Assembly (NCBI RefSeq): GCF_010587385.1
Contig: NZ_CP047475.1
Coordinates: forward strand, 2,542,001 to 2,606,000
Reading direction: 5' to 3'
Origin: Vibrio astriarenae
Lineage (GTDB): Bacteria > Pseudomonadota > Gammaproteobacteria > Enterobacterales > Vibrionaceae
DNA length: 64,000 nt
In this document: piece after piece, positions 10,101 to 17,090 of the stretch
How positions within the stretch are numbered: the stretch's first letter is position 1
Layout: each line of letters starts with the position of its first letter
Program-made: the position numbers and the translations under genes
The notes under the pieces: model-generated
What the model was told of the DNA's origin: nothing
Database searches by the model: none
The model's input: only the letters and a program-made list of their open reading frames with translations

Positions 10101-10525
10101 CCTTAACCAGCTATGCCTTTGAGGGAGATAAAGAGAAGCTTCAGCAACTGCAGGGCTTAGGGGGCGAGTTCACCGAGCTTGCAGCAAGGGCGATGAAAAG
10201 CAACCAGTCTAAACAAGATATTATGCGTGAGGTCCTGGTTGACGCGATGACTAATGGCCTTGATTACTGGGAAAGTGCTACGGGCCAGACCAAGTTCACC
10301 TTTGCAGAGGAAAGTGGCCTGTGGCGTGTTTATCTTGACCGAAGCACACTGCAAACACGTACTTTGGATAAATACTTACGTATCGAAACGTTACCCAAAA
10401 CACCGCGCTGGCGAACCGTTCTCAACTCCCTCGATTACATCCTTGAATACTGCGCGAGTGAAACACCTCAGAGACAACACATCATCGCGCTAAGAGACAA
10501 GTTGCAACATCTCATTGCGAGTTAA
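7142..10525 (+). CDS. chiS: ChiS, hybrid sensor kinase-like regulator of chitin utilisation
   Basis: ChiS is the inner-membrane master regulator of chitin use in Vibrio. In V. cholerae it is held off by periplasmic CBP, and it binds DNA through a cryptic C-terminal domain. The 1127 residues show a first membrane helix at about 17-38, a long periplasmic sensor region, and a second helix at about 357-377. These are followed by a HAMP segment, a coiled coil, and HisKA with SHELRTPLHG (His469, same number as the studied V. cholerae protein). Next come an HATPase with GQGIP and GAGLGLSIS boxes, and a receiver with phospho-acceptor Asp771 in LLLLDIMMPE and the KPF lysine. The remaining ~300 residues hold a coiled coil, a PAS-like stretch and the C-terminal DNA-binding region. 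No HPt domain is seen. Assignment rests on this architecture and on the chitin genes directly downstream. Confidence 0.95.
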   Translation: MFGLYKKQKFKRLQSTLMIAFLTLSIIPLTGIALFFLQSHTSDLREQSTSHLVSIRDTKKQQVLNYFEAKESEVMGFVRSELAYASGGRFYGLVNAFQNLGLTIEEAQSYAQQRYIPSSGDQIKTSILPDSPIFNGSERYRLLHKRYHWAYLELQKRSDFDDILLVDREGNVTYSIHKNSDYGTNLLTGRYKDENLGQTFAHLRELVTEQRKTNEDFTPVVVSDFSEQDGKLYAWFGAPIVQQGYLHSYALFRLPNNAITKLMANQSNEKGVKTLIVGEDYLSRTMGYSQDDIQTSLQVISYALEGLTSVGSYQNALNQDMLAAYTPVNIDETHWAIVVELAESEAFAGVQQLEKVFIIVMLIAILLVVIASHYLSNFITSPLLKLTWAAEKASAGDLDEAMQNTERKDEIGRLAVSFERMRRSIREKILLIKSQNEELEENLSIIKKQNEDLQLANKLKDEFLATTSHELRTPLHGMVGIAEALISGANGPISADHRYQLDIIVSSGQRLSNLVDDLLDYHKMRYGTLDIETSAVNLASATRLVLELSNHLLGNKSIRIINQVDENLWIDADPQRLEQVLYNLVGNAIKYTSEGKIVISASEVDDNIRVQVVDTGQGIPSEQLEHIFEPLTQAGKDSTHYRQGAGLGLSISRQLVELMRGALFVSSQPMVGTTMSFTLPKADTAQIEQSIQQPAQPHFDAPTIIELEQQTPTLSVNDDSPVILIADDEPVNVRVLDSFLRLEGYQVITATDGKQALTMVEQHQPDLLLLDIMMPELNGYEVCTELRKSYDHAQLPIIMLTALNQTEDKLKGFDVGANDFLSKPFNKPELAARIVAHLQASKAEERRQQNDRLQQELKLRLVAEANLLETQGRLLEQLECAPEAILCIKDDLKVKFANEAASRLFKRSHEQLLRSNAEDFIAPKYLNIDQERFCGDIDIFVEDTRQSISSDVLTLPEGSGLRSMYIFNVGGGVNANRIYNLESAVEALTSYAFEGDKEKLQQLQGLGGEFTELAARAMKSNQSKQDIMREVLVDAMTNGLDYWESATGQTKFTFAEESGLWRVYLDRSTLQTRTLDKYLRIETLPKTPRWRTVLNSLDYILEYCASETPQRQHIIALRDKLQHLIAS

Positions 10526-10549
10526 ACCTCAGCAAAAACCTTCCCTTTC

Positions 10550-10575
10550 AAGGCTCCTAACGGAGCCTTTCTTTG
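10550..10575 (+). terminator. Intrinsic terminator of chiS
   Basis: AAGGCTCC and GGAGCCTT form an 8-bp stem around TAAC (10550-10569), followed by TCTTTG, 24 bases after the chiS stop. It separates chiS from the cbp operon. Confidence 0.85.
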
Positions 10576-10694
10576 CTCGCCGATCCAGTTTATTTCTCGG
10601 TTAAAATAAGATGACTTCAAAGGTTCTAATCGGCGATAAACGCGGGTAAATTTGAACATATCTAAGGTAAACACCCCCTCCAAATGTATTTAAT

Positions 10695-10717
10695 TGATTC
10701 ATTTGAGAGGTGAATCA
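10695..10717. promoter_or_regulatory. Inverted repeat upstream of cbp, candidate operator
   Basis: TGATTCA (10695-10701) and TGAATCA (10711-10717) are perfect inverted arms with a nine-base spacer, so the half-site centres are 16 bases apart. The geometry suits a dimeric DNA-binding protein. ChiS is a possible ligand because of the location only; I cannot match the sequence to a published ChiS motif from memory. Confidence 0.3.
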
Positions 10718-10831
10718 CAACAAAACGGCACTATCAATTTTACATCTAAAATTATGATACTCACGCTTGAGTGACCAAGATCGCCATTTGTATTAATTTC
10801 TCTCCAAGCTTTAATCTACAAATATCTATAG

Positions 10832-10843
10832 GTAAGTATTCAC
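10832..10843. promoter_or_regulatory. Candidate SlmA binding site
   Basis: GTAAGTATTCAC matches the E. coli SlmA consensus GTGAGTACTCAC at 10 of 12 positions. It also forms the left part of a longer palindrome, GTAAGT-ATTC-ACTTAC (10832-10847). SlmA, the nucleoid occlusion protein, is an established direct activator of the chitobiose operon in V. cholerae. A near-consensus box in the equivalent promoter is therefore likely to be functional. Confidence 0.55.
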
Positions 10844-10872
10844 TTACATTATAAGAAATCAAGACTATAAAA

Positions 10873-10888
10873 TGCGAGTGATATCTCA
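10873..10888. promoter_or_regulatory. Weak CRP-like site
   Basis: TGCGA-GTGATA-TCTCA has the spacing of a CRP site (TGTGA-N6-TCACA) and matches 8 of the 10 core bases. Catabolite control of a sugar operon is expected, but a match of this quality occurs by chance often enough that I give it low weight. Confidence 0.25.
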
Positions 10889-10929
10889 AGGCAACCTACG
10901 CTTAAAAAAACAGCAACCAACACAATATA

Positions 10930-10972
10930 AACGTAATTGACGTTGCACTTTAACGTTTTAACGGTTTTAACG
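10930..10972. repeat. AACGT palindrome followed by three TTTAACG direct repeats
   Basis: AACGT-AATTG-ACGTT (10930-10944) is a perfect inverted repeat. It is followed by TTTAACG at 10949, 10957 and 10966, spaced 8 and 9 bases. The array ends about 190 bases before the cbp start codon, just upstream of the weak TATTCT -10 candidate. This is where an activator would sit. Confidence 0.4.
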
Positions 10973-11019
10973 AGAATTGGAATTGCCTATTCTGCGCAAA
11001 GGGTGTTTTCTTACCTTAC

Positions 11020-11106
11020 CTAAGGCCTACAGGCCACTCGACGTAACCTTGAAATCAAACGCATTGTTACCCCTCATCGAGGTAGGTCTTAGTGAGAAAG
11101 GCTCAC
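11020..11106 (+). ncRNA. Putative structured 5' leader of cbp
   Basis: CTAAGGCCTAC (11020-11030) can pair with GTAGGTCTTAG (11082-11092) to give an 11-bp helix with one G-U pair. Inside it are GTAAC/GTTAC (11043-11047 with 11066-11070) and CCTC/GAGG (11072-11075 with 11079-11082). Directly after comes GTGAG-AAAGG-CTCAC (11092-11106). The left strand of the long helix can instead fold as GGCC-TACA-GGCC (11024-11035), so two states are possible. The cbp ribosome site is about 50 bases further on. Evidence is base pairing by eye only. Confidence 0.3.
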
Positions 11107-11164
11107 ATTGAGTGCTTCTCTATATTCCACATAGTGAAACTAAAGCAAATAGTAAGGAACAGCT

Positions 11165-12847
11165 ATGCTTACCAATATTAAAAAAACTGCACTGGCTACC
11201 GCGGTCATCGCAACTGCAACCACAGGCTTTGCTTCTGTTGCAACAGCGGCAGAGCGCAGCGAGCTGACAGTCCACCCTAAAGAGTTCACGACTTTTGTAC
11301 GTAACTTTAACCCTTACCTAGGGGCAACTAACCTGCATACGACAACGGACTTCATGTACGAACCGCTTGTTGTTTTTAATGAGATGCACGGAAACAAGCC
11401 TGTCTTCCGTTTAGCAGAAAACTACACGATGTCAGACGACCTAATGACAGTAACGTTTGACATCCGTAAGGGTGTAAAGTGGTCTGACGGCGAAGCCTTT
11501 AACGCGGATGACGTGATTTTCTCTTTCGAGCTAGTAAAAGCCAAGCCAGAGCTTGATCAGAGCGGCATCAACTCTTGGGTAACCAGTGTTGAGAAATTGA
11601 ACGACTACCAGGTTCGCTTTAAACTTACCGAAGCAAACTCAAATGTTCCTTACGAGATTGCTAAAGTGCCTGTCGTTCCAGAGCACGTCTGGAGCAAGAT
11701 TGATGATCCAGCAACCTTCACCAACGAAAACCCTGTCGGCTCTGGTCCATTTACGGTCGTTGATACCTTTACACCGCAACTTTATATCCAATGTCGTAAC
11801 CCGAACTACTGGGACAACGACAATCTAGAGGTTGATTGTCTGCGCGTTCCACAAATCGCTAACAACGATCAGTTCCTTGGCAAGGTGGTAAATAGTGAAA
11901 TGGACTGGACATCTTCATTTGTTCCAGACATTGACCGCACCTATGCAGCTGCAAGCCCGAACCATCAGTACTGGTATCCACCAGCGGGCACTCAAGCCTT
12001 TGTTGTGAACTACAAAAACCCAGATCCTGCGAAGCAAGAAGCACTAAACAATGTCGACTTCCGCCGCGCATTCTCTATGGCGCTTGACCGTCAGACTATC
12101 ATTGATATCGCATTCTATGGTGGTGGTACGGTGAACGACTTTGCATCAGGTTTAGGCTACGCATTTGAGGCTTGGTCTGATGAAGCTACGCATAAGAAGT
12201 ACCAGAAATTCAACAGCTACGATGCTGATGGTGCAAAGGCACTGCTTGCTCAGGCTGGCTTTAAGGACACCAATAAAGATGGTTTTGTTGAAACACCATC
12301 AGGTAAGAAATTTGAGCTACTGATTCAATCACCGAATGGCTGGACGGATTTTAATAACACTGTGCAGCTTGCCGTAGAACAGCTACAAGAAGTGGGTATT
12401 CGTGCTCGAGCACGTACGCCTGATTTCTCTGTATACAACCAGTCGATGCTTGAAGGCTCTTATGATGTTGCGTATACCAACTACTTCCATGGTGCGGATC
12501 CATACACCTACTGGAACAGTGGCTACAACTCAACACTGCAATCTGGTGATGGTATGCCTCGCTTCGCGATGCACTTCTACAAAAACGATCAGCTAGATGG
12601 CCTACTTGATAGCTTCTACAAGACCGCTAACCGAGATGAACAGCTAGAGATCGCCCACGGCATCCAGAAGATCATTGCAGCGGACCAAGTGACTATCCCT
12701 GTGCTGTCTGGTGCTTACATGTACCAATACAACACAACGCGCTTCACTGGTTGGTGGAACGAAGAAAATCCAAAAGGCCGTCCAAACATTTGGGCTGGTA
12801 TCCCTGAGCGTCTGCTACACGTACTGGACCTAAAACCAGTTAAGTAA
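11165..12847 (+). CDS. cbp: Periplasmic chitin-oligosaccharide binding protein CBP
   Basis: This is the solute-binding protein (SBP family 5, peptide/oligosaccharide type) of the chitin-oligosaccharide ABC transporter. In V. cholerae it also restrains ChiS in the periplasm when no (GlcNAc)n is bound. The 560 residues start with a Sec signal peptide (MLTNIKKTALATAVIATATT, cleavage expected after ATAA near residue 29). They continue with the family-5 blocks FDIRKGVKWSDGEAFNADDVIFSF and DFRRAFSMALDRQTI. AAGGA lies seven bases before the ATG at 11165. It is the first gene of the chitin operon and is separated from the permease by a 159-bp gap with hairpins, as expected when the binding protein is made in excess. 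Confidence 0.95.
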   Translation: MLTNIKKTALATAVIATATTGFASVATAAERSELTVHPKEFTTFVRNFNPYLGATNLHTTTDFMYEPLVVFNEMHGNKPVFRLAENYTMSDDLMTVTFDIRKGVKWSDGEAFNADDVIFSFELVKAKPELDQSGINSWVTSVEKLNDYQVRFKLTEANSNVPYEIAKVPVVPEHVWSKIDDPATFTNENPVGSGPFTVVDTFTPQLYIQCRNPNYWDNDNLEVDCLRVPQIANNDQFLGKVVNSEMDWTSSFVPDIDRTYAAASPNHQYWYPPAGTQAFVVNYKNPDPAKQEALNNVDFRRAFSMALDRQTIIDIAFYGGGTVNDFASGLGYAFEAWSDEATHKKYQKFNSYDADGAKALLAQAGFKDTNKDGFVETPSGKKFELLIQSPNGWTDFNNTVQLAVEQLQEVGIRARARTPDFSVYNQSMLEGSYDVAYTNYFHGADPYTYWNSGYNSTLQSGDGMPRFAMHFYKNDQLDGLLDSFYKTANRDEQLEIAHGIQKIIAADQVTIPVLSGAYMYQYNTTRFTGWWNEENPKGRPNIWAGIPERLLHVLDLKPVK

Positions 12848-12859
12848 CGTTCTTTTCTT

Positions 12860-12881
12860 GCGGCGTACCCTCGTGCGCCGC
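12860..12881 (+). terminator. Intercistronic hairpin after cbp
   Basis: GCGGCGTAC and GTGCGCCGC pair over nine positions (one G-U) around CCTC, 13 bases after the cbp stop, followed by CTTTAAAA. The short T-run suggests partial termination or 3'-end protection rather than a full stop. This would leave the downstream transporter and enzyme genes expressed at a lower level. A second stem, TCGCTC/GAGCGA, spans 12936-12960. Confidence 0.6.
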
Positions 12882-13006
12882 CTTTAAAACCTCTTCTAAC
12901 TATTTTTTGTATGGCGCTTAGCGTCAGGGGTTTGTTCGCTCAAAATTTCGCTAGGAGCGACCTGAATCCAGAAACAGGAATTATCTGGGTGAGTAAGGTG
13001 TGAGTT

Positions 13007-13993
13007 ATGGGTTACTTTTTAAGACGTCTAACGTTCTATTTAATTGCGCTGCTTGTTGCAGCAACTTTAAACTTTATTATTCCACGAGCAATGCCGGGTG
13101 ATCCCGTCACCATGATGTTTGCTCATACCACGGTGCAGGTGACACCAGAGCGTATCGCAGCAATGAAAGAGCTACTTGGCTTCGTTGATGGCGGTTTACT
13201 GGTTCAATACCTCACCTACATGAAAAATATTCTGACCTGGGAGCTAGGAACCTCGATTCAGTTCTACCCGCTTTCAGTGAATGCACTCCTTGGCAGCGCT
13301 TTTGGTTGGTCTCTCTTCCTCGCGGGTACCGCTGTTGTGCTCTCTTTCTCCATTGGTTCGATTCTTGGCATTTTTGCCGCTTGGAAACGCGGTAGCAAAT
13401 ACGATGCGTTTGTGACGCCAGGTATGCTGATTCTTCAAGCCGTACCGCAAGTAGTCATCGCAATGCTCGCACTGTTTACCTTTGCAATCGGCCTAAAATG
13501 GTTCCCGACTGGTTATGCCTATACCGCAGGTACGATCCCTGATTGGACAAGCTGGGAACTTATAAAAGACGTCGCTTATCACGCTGTTTTACCTCTATTT
13601 TGTGCCTCAGTTGTGCAGATTGGTGGCTTCCTGGTGAACATGCGCAACAATATGATCAACCTATTGGCTGAAGACTACATCACGATGGCCAAAGGGAAAG
13701 GCTTGAGTGAAAACCGCGTGGTTTTCCACTACGCCGCACGCAACGCCCTACTGCCAAGTGTCACAGCACTATCAATGTCTCTAGGTATGGCCATTGGTGG
13801 TCAGCTCATTATCGAGATCATCTTCAACTATCCAGGTCTTGGCTCTGTCTTGTTCAACGCGATCAACGCTCGTGACTACCAAGTTCTCCAAGGACAGCTT
13901 CTAATCATGACGCTATTCATGCTGTTCTTTAACCTCGTTGCCGACATGCTTTATGTGGTACTCGACCCTCGTCTACGTAAGGGTGGTAAATAA
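13007..13993 (+). CDS. Chitin-oligosaccharide ABC transporter permease 1 (DppB/OppB type)
   Basis: This is one of two inner-membrane subunits of the transporter fed by CBP. The 328 residues open with a membrane helix (YFLRRLTFYLIALLVAATLNFIIPRAMPGDP), typical of OppB-type permeases, and have about six helices in all. The EAA loop that contacts the ATPase is near residue 225 (EDYITMAKGKGLSENRVVFHYAARNALLP). AAGG precedes the ATG. The next gene follows after two bases, so translation is coupled. It corresponds in position to V. cholerae VC0619. Confidence 0.92.
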   Translation: MGYFLRRLTFYLIALLVAATLNFIIPRAMPGDPVTMMFAHTTVQVTPERIAAMKELLGFVDGGLLVQYLTYMKNILTWELGTSIQFYPLSVNALLGSAFGWSLFLAGTAVVLSFSIGSILGIFAAWKRGSKYDAFVTPGMLILQAVPQVVIAMLALFTFAIGLKWFPTGYAYTAGTIPDWTSWELIKDVAYHAVLPLFCASVVQIGGFLVNMRNNMINLLAEDYITMAKGKGLSENRVVFHYAARNALLPSVTALSMSLGMAIGGQLIIEIIFNYPGLGSVLFNAINARDYQVLQGQLLIMTLFMLFFNLVADMLYVVLDPRLRKGGK

Positions 13994-13995
13994 TC

Positions 13996-15021
13996 ATGAA
14001 AGAATTTGCAAAACTCATCTGGCGCAACCCAATGGCTCTGACTGGGGTCATCATTCTTGCAGCCTTCCTATTCATTGCAGCTTTTGCTCCACTACTGACT
14101 CAACACGCTCCCGACAAGCGCACGGGCAAGCCGCATGAGTACCCAGGTTTCGTGGTAAAAGCGGCGCAGAACAACCCGACAGGTTGGATCTCTGAGAACC
14201 TAGCCACCGATCGTCGTACGCTTGCGATGTCAAAAGATGCAGAGCATGTGTTAGGCACAACCCGAATGGGACGTGATGTCTGGTCACAAGTCGCACATGG
14301 CGCTCGTGTATCGCTTGCTGTGGGCTTTGGCGCTGGTATCACTGTCTGTATTCTCGCGACAGTGATTGGGGTGTCTGCGGGTTACTTTGGTGGACGGGTC
14401 GACGATGTGCTGACCGCAGCAATGAACATTATGCTGGTGATACCACAATACCCGCTACTGTTTGTCGTGGCCGCCTTCATTGGTGAAGCAGGCCCACTAA
14501 CCATTACCCTGGTGATCGGTTTTATGTCCTGGGCTTGGGGGGCGAGGGTGATACGCTCACAAACACTTGCTCTACGTGAGAAGGAGTTTGTTAAAGCGGC
14601 GGAAGTACTAGGGGAATCCTCTTGGCGCATCATTTTCGTCGAGATTCTGCCAAACCTTATCTCTATCGTAGGGGCAAGTTTCATCGGCTCAGTGATGTAC
14701 GCCATCATGATGGAAGCCACTCTTTCATTCTTGGGACTTGGCGATCCGAACACCATCAGCTGGGGCATCATGCTGTACAACGTACAGACCTCCTCTTCGA
14801 TGTTGATTGGCGCTTGGTGGGAGCTACTCGCTCCATGTATCGCCCTAACATTACTCGTTACTGGTCTTGCTCTTCTCAACTTCGCCGTTGATGAGATCGC
14901 TAACCCTCAGCTTCGCTCTCACAAAGGTATGAAGCGCTGGAAAAAGCTGGCTAAACAAGACAAAGAAGACCGTGAGCCAGAGATGGCACCACAAAATGCA
15001 CTTTGGAGCGGAGATAAATAA
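13996..15021 (+). CDS. Chitin-oligosaccharide ABC transporter permease 2 (DppC/OppC type)
   Basis: This is the partner permease, 341 residues. It has an N-terminal helix at about 14-36, a periplasmic segment of some 65 residues, and five further helices. The EAA loop is EKEFVKAAEVLGESSWRIIFVEILPNL. The C-terminal tail after the last helix is unusually long and charged (about 45 residues, rich in Lys, Glu and Asp) compared with many OppC proteins. It starts two bases after the first permease and ends two bases before the first ATPase gene, a tightly packed operon. Confidence 0.92.
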   Translation: MKEFAKLIWRNPMALTGVIILAAFLFIAAFAPLLTQHAPDKRTGKPHEYPGFVVKAAQNNPTGWISENLATDRRTLAMSKDAEHVLGTTRMGRDVWSQVAHGARVSLAVGFGAGITVCILATVIGVSAGYFGGRVDDVLTAAMNIMLVIPQYPLLFVVAAFIGEAGPLTITLVIGFMSWAWGARVIRSQTLALREKEFVKAAEVLGESSWRIIFVEILPNLISIVGASFIGSVMYAIMMEATLSFLGLGDPNTISWGIMLYNVQTSSSMLIGAWWELLAPCIALTLLVTGLALLNFAVDEIANPQLRSHKGMKRWKKLAKQDKEDREPEMAPQNALWSGDK

Positions 15022-15023
15022 TC

Positions 15024-16007
15024 ATGACTGCACCTCTTATTTCTATCCGTAACCTCTGCGTAGATTACATTACTGATGCCGGCGATGTGCGCGCGTGTAA
15101 TAACGTGAGCTTTGATATCGCTCCAGGTGAGGTGTTTGGCCTCGCTGGTGAATCTGGCTGCGGTAAATCAACGGTCGCCTTCTCGCTGATGCGTCTGCAT
15201 AAGCCGCCTGCTTTCATTACCGGTGGCCAAGTAATCTTCAATGGTGAAGACATACTCAAGTACAGCGATGAGCGCATGCAAGCATTTCGCTGGAGTGAAA
15301 TGTCCATGGTGTTTCAAAGTGCAATGAACGCTCTCAACCCTGTATTGACCATGGAAGAACAGTTCTGCGATGTCATCATGCGACACACCAATATGACTCG
15401 CGAACAAGCCAAGCGTCGCGCTGAAGGTCTTTTGGAGATTGTTGATATCCACCCAAGCCGATTGAACGACTACCCTCACCAATTTTCCGGTGGTATGCGT
15501 CAGCGTTTAGTGATTGCCATTGCTCTGGCGCTGAATCCGAAAATGATCATCATGGATGAGCCGACAACGGCGCTCGATGTCGTTGTTCAGCGTGAAATTC
15601 TGCAAAAAATCTACGCACTAAAAGAAGAGTTCGGCTTCTCGATTCTCTTCATCACTCACGACTTGTCTTTGATGGTGGAGTTCTCTGATCGCATCGGAAT
15701 TATGTACTCGGGTGAACTGATTGAAGTTGCTCCTTCAAAACAGATTCTAGAGAGCCCATACCACCCTTACACCAAAGGTCTAGGCAGCTCATTCCCTCCA
15801 CTCACTGGGCCAAAAACCAAACTAACGGGTATTCCAGGTAACCCTCTTAACCTGCTGGAGGTGCCACAAGGCTGCCGTTTCCAAGCGCGCTGTGATCGTG
15901 TGCACGAAGCTTGTTCCCGTGTGCCAACCAACCTACGTCAAATTGAGCCAGGCCGCTTATCAAACTGCCATCTTTATGGTGAGCCGATTGCACAGGCCCA
16001 GGTTTAG
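15024..16007 (+). CDS. Chitin-oligosaccharide ABC transporter ATPase 1 (DppD/OppD type)
   Basis: This cytoplasmic ATPase drives import. The 327 residues show Walker A at 42-50 (GESGCGKST), signature FSGGMRQRL near residue 155, Walker B with DEPTTALD, and the switch His in FITHDLS. The C-terminal oligopeptide-transporter extension has Cys residues (GCRFQARCDRVHEACSR) of the kind that bind an iron-sulfur cluster or metal in DppD-like proteins. Position and order match V. cholerae VC0617. Confidence 0.93.
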   Translation: MTAPLISIRNLCVDYITDAGDVRACNNVSFDIAPGEVFGLAGESGCGKSTVAFSLMRLHKPPAFITGGQVIFNGEDILKYSDERMQAFRWSEMSMVFQSAMNALNPVLTMEEQFCDVIMRHTNMTREQAKRRAEGLLEIVDIHPSRLNDYPHQFSGGMRQRLVIAIALALNPKMIIMDEPTTALDVVVQREILQKIYALKEEFGFSILFITHDLSLMVEFSDRIGIMYSGELIEVAPSKQILESPYHPYTKGLGSSFPPLTGPKTKLTGIPGNPLNLLEVPQGCRFQARCDRVHEACSRVPTNLRQIEPGRLSNCHLYGEPIAQAQV

Positions 16008-16042
16008 CCCTCTAGCAGTAATTAAAGATTTTGGAGAATACT

Positions 16043-17038
16043 ATGAGTACACAATTTGGCGAACTGTTGATTGAGGGTAAAAACCTGATCAAAGACTTTC
16101 CAATCAACAGTAATGCACTCAACCAACCTATGATGCGTGCGATTAATGACGTGTCGTTCAAAATGTACAAAAGTCGCGGCCTATCGGTTGTGGGGGAGTC
16201 AGGCTCTGGCAAATCAACCACTGCCAAAATGATCGCCAAAATGTATGCCCCTTCTGGCGGAGCGATTGAATACAAAGGACGTGACATTCAAGGCATTGAG
16301 TCTAAATCGGACATGATGACTTACCGAGAAGGCGTACAGATGGTGTGGCAAGACCCGTTTGGCTCTCTCAACCCAACCCACACCATTTTCCACCATATTG
16401 CCCGCCCTCTGTTGATTCATAAAAAAATCACGTCAGGCAACAAGAAAGAGCTCGAAGAGCGCGTGTACGACCTGCTCGAGCAAGTTGGCCTGATTCCGCC
16501 AAAAGAGACGGCGGCGAAGTACCCTCACCAACTTTCTGGGGGACAGCGTCAGCGTGTGAACCTTGCTAGAAACATTGCGGTGGGCGCTGAGGTTGTACTG
16601 GCTGATGAGCCAACTTCGATGCTCGATGTTTCAATACGTGCCGGTGTCCTCAACCTGATGGAAGAGATGAAGTTTGAAAAGAAAATGTCGCTTCTCTACA
16701 TCACCCACGATATCGCAACTGCGCGCTACATCGCCGAAGATCTTGCGGTTATGTATGTCGGACACATGGTGGAGTGGGGCGATACTGAGGAGATCATTCA
16801 CGATCCACAACACCCTTACACCAAGCTTCTGGTCTCAGCAGTGCCTGATCCTAGTAAATCGATTCACCACAAACTCGAAGGCAACAAAGGAGAGATTCCT
16901 CTTTGGACTCCAGAGTCAGCAGGCTGCCCTTTCGCTGGTCGCTGCACTCATGCGAGTGAACGATGCAAAGAGAAACTACCTAGCGTAACTCAACTCTCTG
17001 ATAACCACTTTGTGCGTTGTTACCTATACGAAAACTAG
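16043..17038 (+). CDS. Chitin-oligosaccharide ABC transporter ATPase 2 (DppF/OppF type)
   Basis: This is the second ATPase of the importer. I place the start at ATG 16043 because GGAG (16033-16036) is six bases upstream; the frame is open further up to a TTG at 16031, but that codon would overlap the ribosome site. The resulting 331 residues carry Walker A GESGSGKST at 51-59, signature LSGGQRQRV, Walker B DEPTSMLD and ITHDIATARY. The C-terminal Cys-containing extension (GCPFAGRCTHASERC) matches that of its partner. A weak gap of 35 bases separates it from ATPase 1. Confidence 0.93.
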   Translation: MSTQFGELLIEGKNLIKDFPINSNALNQPMMRAINDVSFKMYKSRGLSVVGESGSGKSTTAKMIAKMYAPSGGAIEYKGRDIQGIESKSDMMTYREGVQMVWQDPFGSLNPTHTIFHHIARPLLIHKKITSGNKKELEERVYDLLEQVGLIPPKETAAKYPHQLSGGQRQRVNLARNIAVGAEVVLADEPTSMLDVSIRAGVLNLMEEMKFEKKMSLLYITHDIATARYIAEDLAVMYVGHMVEWGDTEEIIHDPQHPYTKLLVSAVPDPSKSIHHKLEGNKGEIPLWTPESAGCPFAGRCTHASERCKEKLPSVTQLSDNHFVRCYLYEN

Positions 17039-17090
17039 AACGATATGGGAGGTTCACCCCTCCCCTTTTCAAATGCCTCGGAGAGGGTAA

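Larger units (their letters stand above)
10526..11164. other. 639-bp regulatory gap between chiS and cbp
   Basis: This is the longest non-coding stretch in the window and contains no credible gene. After the chiS terminator it is AT-rich. It carries several operator-like repeats (listed separately) and a candidate structured leader from about 11020. In V. cholerae the equivalent promoter is bound by ChiS and SlmA. No consensus sigma-70 promoter stands out. One weak candidate has -10 TATTCT (10988-10993) with a -35-like TTAACG only 15 bases upstream, which would suit an activator-dependent promoter. Confidence 0.7.

Noticed and set aside
11020..11106. Known c-di-GMP (GEMM) riboswitch or glmS ribozyme in the cbp leader
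   Set aside because: Conserved GEMM and glmS core sequences are not present; the element is kept only as an unnamed putative structure.
12911..13003. 30-codon frame in the cbp-permease gap ending just before the permease start
   Set aside because: No ribosome site, starts inside a T-rich stretch and overlaps the hairpins; not enough to call a leader peptide.
14382..14879. 165-codon open frame opposite the second chitin permease
   Set aside because: Antisense shadow of a clear OppC-type permease, low-complexity composition and no ribosome site.
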